From NCBI RefSeq assembly GCF_905475345.1, contig NC_066596.1:3535001-3599000 (forward strand): a stretch of 64,000 nt of DNA, given 5' to 3'. The stretch comes from Vespula vulgaris (lineage: Eukaryota > Arthropoda > Insecta > Hymenoptera > Vespidae). Each line of letters begins with the position of its first letter. The stretch's first letter is position 1. This document shows, one piece after another, positions 1-13,260 of the stretch. The notes under the pieces are model-generated. The model had not been told where the DNA came from and did not search any database. It saw nothing but the letters and a program-made list of their open reading frames with translations. The position numbers were made by a program, and so were the translations under genes.

Positions 1-743
1 ACCAGCACCGTGGGTGCTGTTTATGCAAATGCAACCACGAATCACGTCTACGGTGGCAGTCGCTTCGGGAATTATCCCGAGATCGGCATAAAATGATTAT
101 TCCGCGGCGCTAAACTTCTCTCTTCGGAGTTGGTCCAACTCTCGGTTGGAGATTGCATGTAACGCGTCCTATATTATTATACTTTTCATTTTCTAGGTGT
201 TTCAGTAGAGTAGTAAGCAGTCGCGAACGATTCTAGATCGAAAAGAAAGACGTTGATCGATGATGAGTTCACTTTCGTAGAATAATAAGGATGTACCAGT
301 GTATCTTTAGAGTCATCGTTTTAAAGTAATTCCAGCGAGGTAAGGATCGTGTTAAATTCGATCTGATTCAAAAGGTTCTTCTTGTAGCCTTTGAACTTGT
401 TGTTACGATAACAACCACATTCTCTTTCTCTCTTTCTTTCTTTCTTTCTCTACCTATAAAACGGAAGTGTTTCGTTCGAAAACTCTCGAACCTTCTCAAA
501 CCTGACCGTAACGCAAACACACACAATCTCTAATTAAGCAGATTTAATACTTCCTTTTGGGAGAATCGGCAGGACCTTTTACCAAGTCCCGTGACAATTC
601 CAATTAAGATTTCGTCGCTCGAATAAGAAAATACGTTAGCCTTGGTTGGGGAAGCGACAAAGGACAACACTTTGGTGGAGGCAGCTTTTCCGTTCGCCCG
701 AGTACATACACACACACATATACACGGGAGAAAGAAAAAGAAG

Positions 744-769
<26 letters not shown>
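744..769. repeat. (GA)n microsatellite
   Basis: Uninterrupted GA dinucleotides within a longer purine-rich stretch (about 730-820). Confidence 0.95.
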
Positions 770-776
<7 letters not shown>

Positions 777-1193
777 GGATTCAAAGGGAAAGAGAAGAAG
801 AGAAAGAGGTGGTGAGAAGTCGAAGAGGTGCAGCGTGGTCGTGGCCCATTAGGGACTATCGGCTGAGCGGCAAACCGGGGCATAAACATGCTCGACACCT
901 CGCCGCCTCGTGGTAATGCGTTCGTAACTCCTGCCAATATCCTTCTCTCTCTTTCCCTCTCTTTACTTCGTTCGGCTTCTTCCTCTCACCTTTAGCTCCT
1001 GAGTCCAGCCCTATTCCTTCGGAGTTTCGATATCGAAAAGCATCGAACACACGTCTCTTTTCTTCGTTTGTTGCTCGCAAACGAGCCTTCGGCATTTCAG
1101 AAATAAATGGAAACCTTTTCGATAGGAGTATGACCTAATTTCGGGAGAAAGGAAAGATGGTAGTTGATTATAATTTATAATTACGTTTTCGTG

Positions 1194-1218
1194 AGATCGA
1201 TTTAAATTAAATCGATCT
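1194..1218. repeat. 25-nt palindrome
   Basis: Perfect 12-nt inverted repeat AGATCGATTTAA / TTAAATCGATCT around a single central A. Possible hairpin or dimer-binding site; function unknown. Confidence 0.9.
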
Positions 1219-2159
1219 AATGGAAAAGAGTTTCTCTATCTTTTCTCTCTCTCTCTCTCTCTCTCTTTTTCTTTCTTAAATTACATTCTTAGAATTAATC
1301 CGTGCTCTTAATCGATCGATAGATCACTGGATATACACGACTCGAACGCGTCTTCTCCATTAAAGGAAATACTCGAACATTTTGAAAAAAGGCACGTTTG
1401 TAATTCGGTCCGACGTATCGGTTCGAAAGTTCGGTCTGAGCTCACATAATTTTGAGTAGAGGAGATCGCGTTCTCTCTCTATCTCTCTTTTTCTTTCTTT
1501 CTCAACGCAGATACGTGGAGCTCTCTTCTAACGATATATCACCGTCCTAGATACTGCGATCCATCGAGGCGCGTTAGATCAACGTCACGAGGCATTAGCC
1601 TTATACCACCTCGAAGGGCACACGTGAACGGCTCAAAGAAATGAGCGGTCGATGATCAAAAGACGGACCTTTAGTATCCGTTTCGAACGTTCTCCCATAT
1701 CCTTCGGGGCACGAATTAATTTTGAAAATTCTTTAGAGTGTATTTTTGAAAAATTGATGAAATTCTCGAAAGATTTCGTTTAAACATCGATTATATTAAG
1801 AGAACAAAAAGAAATAAATGTTTCTTCGATTTGACGATGAGAAGAAAGAAAGGAATGCGGTAGCAGGAAAAGGATCATTAGAAGAAGTCAAAGGATAATT
1901 TCGAAGAGTGTAACGGACTCTTTTGACCGAAGGTAAAAAATCTCAACTGATATCTCGGAAGTTGTATAGTCGTAGAGGTTCGACACTTCGAGTCCGAGGT
2001 CGATGAGAAGAAGGCAACGTAACGAGGGCCGAGATACATTGAGACGTAAGTTTTTCGTCGTCGGCTAATAGCGACATTAGTCATTTCGCTCCGCGTCACT
2101 GATATACAAATGGAGGCATCAATAACAGAAAAAAAAGATAGAAATAAGGCGATACTTTA

Positions 2160-2190
<31 letters not shown>

Positions 2191-3292
2191 AGACGGAACG
2201 AACCGGTCAACTCCAGCCACCGAACTTTCGTTTCGGTAGAAACATTTTAGCGTTTAGGAGACTAAGATAACGCACGAGATTAAGATTAAGATTCCATCTT
2301 ATTTCATCCTCCTTCATCTTTATTTTCTCTTAATTTTTTCACCTCCTCTATCGTGTCCACCATCCATTGATCATACTAACAAATCATAGAAATGAGTACT
2401 GAAAGAATTTCATTCTTTGTTGTACTATTTATTTTTATTTAAAAGGAATAGTATCGTCATTTTGAACAGAGAGTTTATTAATCTCTAAGTATAAGAATCA
2501 AAGAAGAAAGAAAAACAGCAATGAGACTTCTCGGCGAGAGTAACCTCGTTACTAAGAATTATTTACGAGTAATTAGTCCATGATCGTTCGCGTACCCTGT
2601 GCACCGTAATTGCGGTAGGTACCATTAATATCGGGCGCCTATAATTTCGGCGGACGTATCTCTCGTGTTCTCACTTGCGCTACAAGGAACTTGTTACCAT
2701 CGAATCTTGCGATGAGAGAGTGCATGAGATACAGAGAGTGAGAAAGAGAAAGAGAAAGAGAAAGAGAGAGAGAGAGCGAGAGAGAGAGAAAATTTTCGTT
2801 TTGAGAACGAGCAACAATCATAGCTCGTAAACCGTATGACCAGTTTGGCACGACGCTCGCAATCTCATGAGAAACGCGATACGATGCCAAGAAAGAACAC
2901 CGAGAAACTAATATAATGGGCTGCGAAGATGCGCGAATTAATTACTCATAAATCGCAATCAAATTACGGACGCGCGTATCCCATCGAGTTGTTGCTGTCA
3001 TTCTTTCTATCTTTCTTTTCTTTATCTCGTTTCTTTGTCTTTTTTTCTCCTTTCTTCTTTCTCTTTCTCTCTCTGTCTTTTTGAAGATCGCCATTATGTC
3101 CAATCACGAATTCGACTCCGTTAATTTCGCGTTTAATTACGCGAGACTGCCATCCAATTCTCCAGCTCCACCTTCGATTTTCAGCGATCTTTCGACGTAT
3201 CGTTCTCCTATCCTTTTCATTTTTTTTTAGTCTTTCCTTCCTCCTCGATTCCTTCGTTTCATCCTTCGAATGTAAAAAAACGGCACAGAGAA

Positions 3293-3323
<31 letters not shown>

Positions 3324-6300
3324 AGGAGAGAGACAGACCAGTGCGACGTGTTAATTGGAAACGCGTAAAACGCGTGAATCTAATCGCTCGTGGCGAGACG
3401 AACGTAGCGATAAGTCGTCGACTGAAACTATAAATTCTGATCGAGCCACATTAGCAGAGAGTGTCTCTTTCACGATTCCGCTCGTGCAGGACCGTATCGC
3501 GTACGCGGTGTTTCTTACGATTTCACGCCACAAAATGGAGTACAATGATCTACGCGAAGAACACTCTGCGATATCTTTCTCGTAGACAAAACAAGTGGAA
3601 TCGAAGATTTCTAATGCAAAGAAGAAACAATTCTCAAAGGGATTCTTTCGTTGGGTGTATGTATGTATGTATATGGTATAAAGTTAAATGAAGCTTTTCA
3701 AATACACTTGACATCAATTTAAAAGAGATAGAAGAATTGTAGGTAAAAGAATATTAATCACCGTCGAAATCATAGATAAAGTGATTCCCTGGAACGATCT
3801 AGGCCCGTCTCGTTAATCACTGCCTAGAGGTAGAACACCGTTAAATCGGATAAATATTCATATGAGAGCACAACTCGTGCGTTAAACGATAGCTTCGAAG
3901 AGACAGGAATAAAGAAAGGCAAAGCGTTCCAATGTCGACTTATCCTCGACAATGGTCTATAAAGCGTGCTTTATTGCAGAGAGTCAAGCGTTTAAATAAA
4001 AGGTACGACTCGCGAAACGAAGATGGAAGGAAAGGTAAAAGAGAAAAGATAAAGAAAGAAGAGAAAAAAAATGAAAAAAAGGAGAAAGAGAGATATATAT
4101 AAAATACCTCAGGCAGTGAAAGGCAACTAGTAGATGAGTATCGTGCCGATGTAAATGTCCGTGACAATAGATCGTTTTGTACTATTGGTTGCATACTTGA
4201 CACGATTCTTAGATACGTGAACGGTGTTAACAGATAATTACAATACATTCTCTTCTCGGTAGCTGCAAGGTGTATCTCTTACCTTGAACTAATCGGTTTT
4301 TCTTCTCCCACGATACCAATTGATCTTCGTTTGATTAGGTAATAGAATTTTCTTGAAATTCGTTACAATTTTCAGCTGACATCGGTTCGATGATATTTCG
4401 TAATTAAGAAAACTATTCGAGTATGTTATTCGATGGAAGATAAATCAATTAAGGATAATTTTGAAGAATTAATTTGTGTTGGAATACCAATTGGAATGGT
4501 ATTAGCATCGAGATAGTACGAGTCGTACAAATCGCATTTGCGTTGCTAGCGATCTCACTCCATTAGTTGTAAAAGCGCGTGTAATTCATTTATACGACCG
4601 CCTACCGATAATTAGATATTGTATAGAATGAGAGAGATAGAATGCGTTATTACGTGCACAGACGTATCGAACATTCGAGTCTTGTCGAAACTCACAGATT
4701 TGTTATTAAACTTTCTATTAGTCAAATGTAATTAGATACATAAGTAGTACCGAATAGAAAGTACGAGAAAGGACGATCGTAAAGGTAACTCGAAGGAGAG
4801 TCGAATGTGTTCTGCCTTTTATCTTTAACCGGAGCCAGCGAGTAGTGGAGGTTGCAAAGAGAAGAAACGATCGCGTTCCGTGAATTCAATCGAATCTCCT
4901 TTTATACTTCGACTTAGTATAGCATTTTGCTTGCAAGTAATAAATTAGAGCGTGATCTATCTAGCCGATACCAAACGGTAAGCCAGTTTTAACGAGTAAA
5001 ACGCGTTACGACACACGGACTTACCTTCTGTTCTACGCCCTTTCCCCTTAAAACTCTAGGAGGTAATATAATTACCCAGATCATCGCCTTCGTTTTTCTT
5101 CTTTACTTTCCAATCCGATAAATCGTTTTGTTGGAAAGGATTACGTGACGTCTTACTATCCTCTTTTATACGATTCCTTTTTCTTTTCTCTCTCTCTTTT
5201 TTTTTTTGGTTTTAATTGGAATATCTGAACAGTTTTGCTTAATTTAATTCGACAACTTATCCTATCTCATGGTCTCTCTTGTATAACGAATAAAATAAAA
5301 GGAATACGAAAGAGTCGAATTTCGTGGTAAAAGCAGGAGATATTCAACGTAAGGGGGACATAGATCACAGTGGATTCTTGCCTTGAACTAATAGATCGTC
5401 CCGCTCCATTACGTTGCACCGTGTGCGGTGTACTCTCACACTCGACCGCCCGCCGATAATTAGGTACGGTCTGCGTGAGTCGAGCCGTACGCGCGTCTAA
5501 CGTCGATTCGACGCTTACAACCCCTCGTGAAACTTCTATCTCCCTTTTTCTCCCTCTCATGAAAAAAATGAGAAAAAAAAGTTGCAGATACGTACGAGAA
5601 GGCAGTTTGTGACCCACCGAGCGAGACGAATTGTGAAACCCGACGAAGATCTTGGAAAGGATTAAATTCAATATCCAGAGAGTGGCATCCCTTTTAAAAA
5701 GTACGAAAAGGGAGCTAATGCTCGAACGGCGACGAATGATACTTGTTCGATTTAATTAAAGAACGCCAACTATATTTTTCCCTTCATTTTTCTCGATCAT
5801 CCTGACGAAATGGAATAATAAGAACGAAGGAGGGTGTTCCTTCGTGTTTCAGGATACAATTATTAAATTTAATTTCCGGCCAGAGAAAACTATCCTTCTT
5901 AGGAGGGTTAATGGAGGAACAAATGGTGGACAAGGTTGCTCCTTAGGCATCGGCTCTTTTTGCCTTTTCAATTTCGCCAAGGGTACGACTTCAATTTCCG
6001 TTGCTCGTTTTCCTCGAGGTTTTAAGAAGAACAGAGAACGGGAACGATTATGCGAAGATTTCGATACTCTTTTTTTCTTCTCTTCGTCCTTCGATTCACG
6101 AGGAAGTATCTAATTTAATTTAAGATGTTTCTTCTCTCGGAAATGTAAAAGAGTTTTCATATTCTTCGTACATTCTTTCTGCTTTTTATCTTCTCTTTGA
6201 AGGATCATATGTAAAGAAATAGAGAAAGAGTAACCGCAGGAGCTAATACTCGTCGTCTATTGTCTTGTGCACCTGTCGGGTTATAACGCCAGTTATTATC

Positions 6301-7981
6301 TTTCGTTTTATGGGTTTCTTTCTCATAATATCCGCACGTATATCTTAGAGTTTGAACGAAATCAATGGAAAGTTATTTTCAATTATATCAGAATTTCACT
6401 TTTTAAAGAAGAAAGTGATCGTTACTTATACGACTTCAGTAAATGCCATATAATACGATAAAAAAAGATTGAACTTATATGTATCGAGAATCAAAATTTA
6501 ACGAAACGACCGATCGTTATTATTTTGATTTATTCATTATTAGCATGGCGAGGGAAATTTATAGATCTTTAAATTGACCCTAATCCATTCGTTAGACGTC
6601 CAGCTTGTCGAGGTTAACTACTTACGGAAGAGACGGAAGAGAAAAGCAGAAGCAAACATAGAGAAGAAGAAGAAGAGGAGGAGGAGGAGGAAGAATAAGA
6701 AGAGAGGAAAATCGATTGCCGTGAACTCGATCATCAACATTATTCATCCTTACGACATTAGGAATAGGAAGCAACTCGGTATATTTTAAAGAGACACGAT
6801 TCCGATGCAATGCTTGCGTGTCGGTTCATGCCAGTCGTAAATGGTTAGACCAATCTCAAAGCTGTGTCCATGTGAACGACACGATCGATCGTTCGACATC
6901 CGCGTTCCACGCCAATGATCGTCTTGTATATTCTCAATCATTTTTTTTTATCGTGAAAACCAAATCTTTGAGAGTTACAGTTTTTTTTTTTCAATCAGAT
7001 CGTACGAGAACGATTGACTAGTACGAATGAGTAGTAGTTGACGTGATCATAGTCATCGATCGGAGATAAAATTATTTTTTATATTGAATACAAAAAAAAA
7101 CACAGAAAAAGAAAGAGAGAGAGACAGATCTGGTAGCAGAAAGAGATTTTCTATATGCATTTTGTTCTATCTTGATGATGAAAAGATAGAAAGAGAAAGA
7201 GAGAGAGAGAAGGGAGAAGGGTGAAGAAAGGGTTGGAGCAAAAAAAAGAAGAAAGGGAGATACGCACTTATGCTAATTCGTTTGGTGCGCTCGGCTCTTT
7301 CCTTCCTTCTTTTTTTCTTGAATCCGAATCGTCGGAACGTGAGCATCGAGGACCAGGTGGACACCTGGATACTTTCCTACTTACGCTTATCATTTCTTTT
7401 TCTATCTTTCTCTATCTTATTTTTATTCAGAAGCAATCTCTTAGTAAATTCAATTCATCATCCATATATCGATCTTATCGATTTAAGAATATTTCAGTAG
7501 CGAGAACTAAAAGATCAAATTGGATTTCTCTCCATGACAAGACTCAAATTTTCAACGAAAGAAAAAGAGAGAAAGGGAACGTGAAAAATCATTTCATCCT
7601 TCTCCTTAGAAAATTCTCAAACAAGTTTCATCGATTTACATTAATACTTTGAGCAATACAAATGTATTATATAATATATTAAGTTACATTTGATTATTTG
7701 TTCGTTTGTTCTGATTTAACAAAAAGAATATGTCAAAAAAAAAAAAAAAACAAAGAAGAGATAACTCACTGCACAATGAATTAATGGAAATGTTAGCATA
7801 GATGAAATATCAGATTAAGTCTGTTGTCTTAAAAAAAAATCAATCATTTTCAAAGAACTATAGAATGCAAGGCACGCTCCTGCTTTTACGTAGGCGCACT
7901 GGTTCCTCAATGTTGACCGTCTATGCATGTCGGTGTGTTAGCGTACACAGGATACAAGGAGAGAAAAAGAGAGAAGAGAAC

Positions 7982-7988
<7 letters not shown>

Positions 7989-8036
<48 letters not shown>

Positions 8037-8040
8037 GAGA
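7989..8040. repeat. (GA)n microsatellite, one of the longest
   Basis: About 21 uninterrupted GA units (7989-8030), one T, then further GA to 8040. Confidence 0.95.
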
Positions 8041-8388
8041 TGGAAGGAAAAGGGAGTCAGCACACGTCGTGGAAGTACAGTAGCGGCAGCCCCGGGCATC
8101 ACCGCGAAGGGCACCTCATTATTTATCGCGATATCAACCTATATTTCACGCACACGCTCGCAACACGAGGAACAAGGACGGACATAGAGGAGGAGATCCC
8201 GATCGAGAACGCGTCTCCTTCCTTCCTTCTCCTTTCTCTTTTGCTTTACCGATATAATGCTTGCACATACATACGTGTACTCCTCGTGTTTTTTATTCTT
8301 TCTTCTTTTTAACTCTCTAACAACTAAGGGAATAGAAAAAATTGACGTGAACATTATCAAACGTTTTCTTATTACATGGAAATCATTT

Positions 8389-8440
8389 ATCTATCTATCT
8401 ATCTATCTATCCATCCATCTATCTATCTATATATCTCTCT
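8389..8440. repeat. (ATCT)n/(ATCC)n microsatellite
   Basis: Tetranucleotide run of ATCT with a few CATC and TATA variants, followed by CT-rich sequence. Confidence 0.9.
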
Positions 8441-11025
8441 CTTTTTTGTACCAGCTGATCGGGGCACTTTAGAGTTGACTTATGCGTATGCATGAAAGCA
8501 TATTAATTTTTTATAATTTCGCAAAAAACTTAGAAACCCATCGTAATATCCGTTTCTTCGGTTGTTCAGACAAGATGGAAAAACGTGGTCGCGTTTAGGT
8601 GTCGATTATTATGAGGTCCTTTCGAGCTTTAAACAGGGAGAAGGATGGAATGGAAAGCGACGATACTATGGCACGAAACCGCACATTGCTAACATCCTAT
8701 CTTTCTCTCTCTATGGCACCATTACGGATATGATTTTACGAGGATGTCGAGGTTTTCCTTCTTCCCAGTAAATGCAACCGTTCTTTTCTTTTTTTTTTAT
8801 TTTATTATTTCTTTCTCGTCTCTCGCTGACAGAACGGGACTTCCTTTTTTTATCTTTTTTTTTTTTCTTTTTTACAAACCTTTTCACGAATTCTCTACGA
8901 ATTTGAAATTCTCTACGGATATTAAATCTCCTAGGGTATTCGAAAGAATAAAGGAGGAGTTTTTTAATCGTTAGGATCGTAAATATCCAAGCAAATAAAT
9001 AAAACAAAAGTCGGATGAAATATCAAAGAACGACATGCTCTTGGAGACGAGGAAGGAGACGTAGAGAAAGGCCGAAAGTTATGAAACCGCAGATTTTATA
9101 GCACAGCGCATCACGCAGCGCATCGCTCGCGCGTCTTTCTACCGAGATGCATCTATTATGGCTATCGTTTTACGAGGGACGTCGACGTATCTCTACGTTC
9201 GAGAAACTCGAGTGTAATCTTCCTTTGCTTTTTCGATTTATATGAGCGCGTAAAGTGCCATCATCGCGTTGGTAAGTGATTCTGAAAATGGCAAGAGCCT
9301 CTGTTTCTACAGTCTCGTTTCGAGGGCTCCGTTTCGTTCGACCGGATCCTAATGAGGACATACAGTTATATACATTTATATATGTACTTATATACACGCG
9401 TATAAAATTACAAGGTTCAATTGAAAAATAGATTTTATCGTGCGTTGCTGATAAAAATAGTTGAATTAGGATATAAAGTCATTTTGTTTTTTTTTTCCTT
9501 TTTTTTTTGTTTGTTTTCTTTTTTTTCATACACGAATAGAATACGATTCGTTAATTTGTTTCTTTGAAATTCTCAGGAAATAAAATAACAAATGAAAAAT
9601 TTCTTTAGAAGTTCTTACTAATTTTCTTTCTAAATTCATAAAAAAAATTAAACATTACTTTTCTTTTCTAAAATGACATTTGTACTGTCACGAATGCTAA
9701 TTTTTGGATAACTCGTCTAATTAACTCCCACGATTGTCGGCCGTCGTAAGAAATCGTTGAGGAGTACACGCTTACGACTAGAACTAATCTCGGTTAACTG
9801 AAAAACTGGGCCTCGTAATAATTGAGGAGCGTGCTAGCTATAGAAGAAACGAAAAGGAAAAGGAGTAGAAGGGAAAAAGAGAGGACGTTGGTATATCTTT
9901 TTGCTAGTGGCCAGTCTTTAAGTTATTTCGCTTTACGTGTGACTCGAGTCAAAGCGATCCACTATGAATTTCTTTCACATGTGTAAGCGTCATTTTACAA
10001 CCACCCTTCTCTACGTTTTCATCAAGACGTAATGTAATATAGTCTCATTGTTAGTCGCCTCAGAATAGGACAACTTTTTACTTTGTTTTTTATTCTTTTA
10101 TTTTTTTACATGAAACTGTTGCGTCTAGATGTCACGTGTACCTTTCTAATCTTTCATTAAAGATTTTATTAACTCCAATGGATTTTCTAAAACCGAACAG
10201 AAAATTTGATAGAGAAAAAAAAGAATAATTTCGTTTGTATTTTTTATCGTAACGATAGATGTCGACGAATTATCAAGTTTTTCAATCGATCGATTCTCTC
10301 TTGCTTCCATCGTCGCAGATTGATATTGTGTAATATTTGTTTTCTTTTTTCTCTCGATGAACGAGTAACAGCGTGATACCGGATGGTCCTGCGCGAACAA
10401 AAGTTTCCTGGCGCCACGGAAGTTTCGACATGCGCGAAGACGACGTTATAAGCAGACACGTGGACTGAAAGAAAGAGAAAGAGAGAGAGAGAGAGAGAGA
10501 GTGACAGGAGTAAGAGGAGAAAGAAGAAGAGGCCCCCTGTGGGTCGGCGTTCAGTGACAAATTGTTTCTCCTTCTACCATAGTCATCTCAGTATCCCTCC
10601 TGTTACTACAGAGAAGATATTCATTCACGATAATTTTCGGTACTCGGTAGATCGAGAAATCGTTTCGTTATCTATCACTAAAGTAGTTTCGTCTGACGAA
10701 TCACGATTCAGTTTACAGTAGTACATTCCTTTGAAATCATTTCAATCTTACACATAACATTACGAGGAAAACTTAGAAACATATTTTTACAAGCATTACA
10801 AGCTAATTTCTCGATCGACGTTTATATCGGCTCCTTCCTCTCTTATATATAACTTTTTGTCAATCGATTTCTTTGAAGATCCGAACGATTAATCAAGGAT
10901 AAGAGTGACGAAGGTGATCATGCCAAATTAGTATAACGTAGGCCCATCTTCCTCTTATATACTTTTCAGCGAGTGGAAACACGGACCGACGTTTGGTATG
11001 CGCCAGTCAAAATGGATGAGGCAAA

Positions 11026-11056
<31 letters not shown>

Positions 11057-13174
11057 AGAGAAAGAGATAGAGGGAGTATAGACGTAGGGAAGATCGAAGG
11101 AAAAGAAAAAGAAAGAAACGAATTCGAATGCGATCCAAATGCAGCACGACTGGTTCTCCTCGCGCGATCGCAGGGAATCTTAAGCACCTGCCACTTAAGG
11201 ACTGGATTGCATCGCGCGAATGAGAGAGAAAGAGATCGCCAACCCGAAGCGGAGAAAGAGAGAAATGTATCCTTAAGAATCGAACGATCCATGAACCTCT
11301 ATCGACGTATGTATAAATGAACGTTCTCGTGAAACGACGCAGCGTTACTATAAAACGAAATTGAAAATGCGCTATCGGCTACGGGACGGGTATTAACTTA
11401 TCATTAGCGTGCTCGTTGTTATCGTAAACTTTTGCAAACTCTCTTTCTCTTTCCTCGGCAGCCTCGTAGATTCGCAACTTTCCGAGTGTACACATATATA
11501 CATATATAGATTACCTACGTGCAATCTGGTTTTCGAAGGAACAAAGAGAACGTTATTGCACTTTAAAGAGCATACCGCAGTATTCTCTGCGATTAATATA
11601 GCGTCGAACTTTTAAGGTAGTCTTGTTATTAACGTGACATTCTGACCTCTCAGGGATACTTTACTCGCAAGTAGTTAGTAAGATTTTATAAGGTGGAAAT
11701 TTCGAAGGTGAAATTTTACGATAAAGAGCAAAGAATAAATTTCATTCGGTATGATGAAGCTCGTTGCGTAGGAGTTAACAAAGATAAAAACCAGTTTTTA
11801 AAGGTATGACTCATTTATTGAATCCACCGACATAAACTAACATAGGAGGTTCTTCAAGTTCATCTAAGAGAATTCTTTTCTGAATGGACCATTCAGCTAA
11901 CTCATGGATCTATCTCACGGTGGCTGCCGATACACGTCCATTACTCCTTAATATAGTCGAAAATTTCAATTCCAATGAAATTTATCGATATTAAAGCCGT
12001 GGCAATTTGCGTTCCGTACATCGTGTATTCTCGCCTGCCGATATCTTCTCGGTGCCGATTATCCCTGTTAAAGGGGAAAAAGGGACAACAATGGCCGGCC
12101 CACGGCTCGTGGATCGAACTCCTCGAAGCGACCATTCTCTCTCTCTCTCTCTCTTTTTCTTTCTCTTTCTCTCTTTCTCTCTCTCCCCCTATCTATCTCT
12201 CTTTCTCTTTCTTTCTTCGAAGACGCGCCGCTTTTGCCGGGCGCCGTGTGCCACGGCACGACCGGCGATGAAATCATAAATTGGTGAACGCCGACCCGCC
12301 GGCACTGATAGCGAACAACCAATAATTATGCTAATACATACATCGTAATACATCCGAAGAGGCGGTCATTCGTACGTACACCGTAGGCTGCTAAGAACGG
12401 CCCTTTCTGAAGTTGGCTCGCTTCTTCGTTCGCTTTCTGTTAGGGTTCCAAGTGTTTCTTATGATAAAATCGTAGAGATAGACGAGGCCCTAGTGTTTCA
12501 ACCCCCATCGCGATTATGCGTGTCGCCTAACTTTAAGCGACGTAAAACGCTTGCTATCTCTCTTCTATCGCTTTTATATAGGTAACATATATGTAAGTAT
12601 ACGTACATACGTAAAGTCGAAAAGTCGCAATATCGAATGAGTATCGACGGTATACGTTTTCTTCCTTTTAGTCGTCGATAACGCCTCGACGATGCTTGGG
12701 AAAGTTCGTAAGCATGTAAAAGTAAACTACCAAGTATACTACTCCCGATACCACTGGACAGCAACATCGAAGGATTCATTATTTTCAATGGTTTCCACGA
12801 GAAAGACCAGTCGGATTCGATGGAAAAGACCAAAAGAACGATAGCTCTGATCGAAAGATTAATAACGGATCGCTCGTGATACCCTTAACGCAATCATGTT
12901 ACTAATGTTTCCTCACGAATATCGTGACGTTTCGACGTTCGTTCGATCCTCGACCTCCTTTCCTGATCGATATACGAGCCAGGGAAATTCAGTCTCTCAC
13001 AATCGTTTTGGCTTTAAAGTTATTTTAAATTCATTGGGTAAGAACATTTCGTAAAACGTGCTTATTGACCGCGACGATCGTTTATTTACATTTAACCATA
13101 TTTATGTATCTTAAACTCAACTATATCGTTCTATGAGAAAGAAGTTGATTTCAAGTTACGAGATAGGTCGTCCT

Positions 13175-13260
13175 TCTTCTTTTTCTTCTTCTTCATCGTC
13201 ATCATCATCATCATCATCATCTTTTTCTTCTTCTCCTTCTTCTTCTTCTTTTTCTACTCT
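13175..13260. repeat. (TTC)n/(TCA)n triplet-rich tract
   Basis: CTT/TTC runs flanking an ATC/TCA run of about eight units near 13195-13221. Confidence 0.9.

Noticed and set aside
12498..12833. 111-codon frame on the - strand with a hydrophobic then basic segment
   Set aside because: It begins with TTG, not ATG, and has no family resemblance or supporting context.
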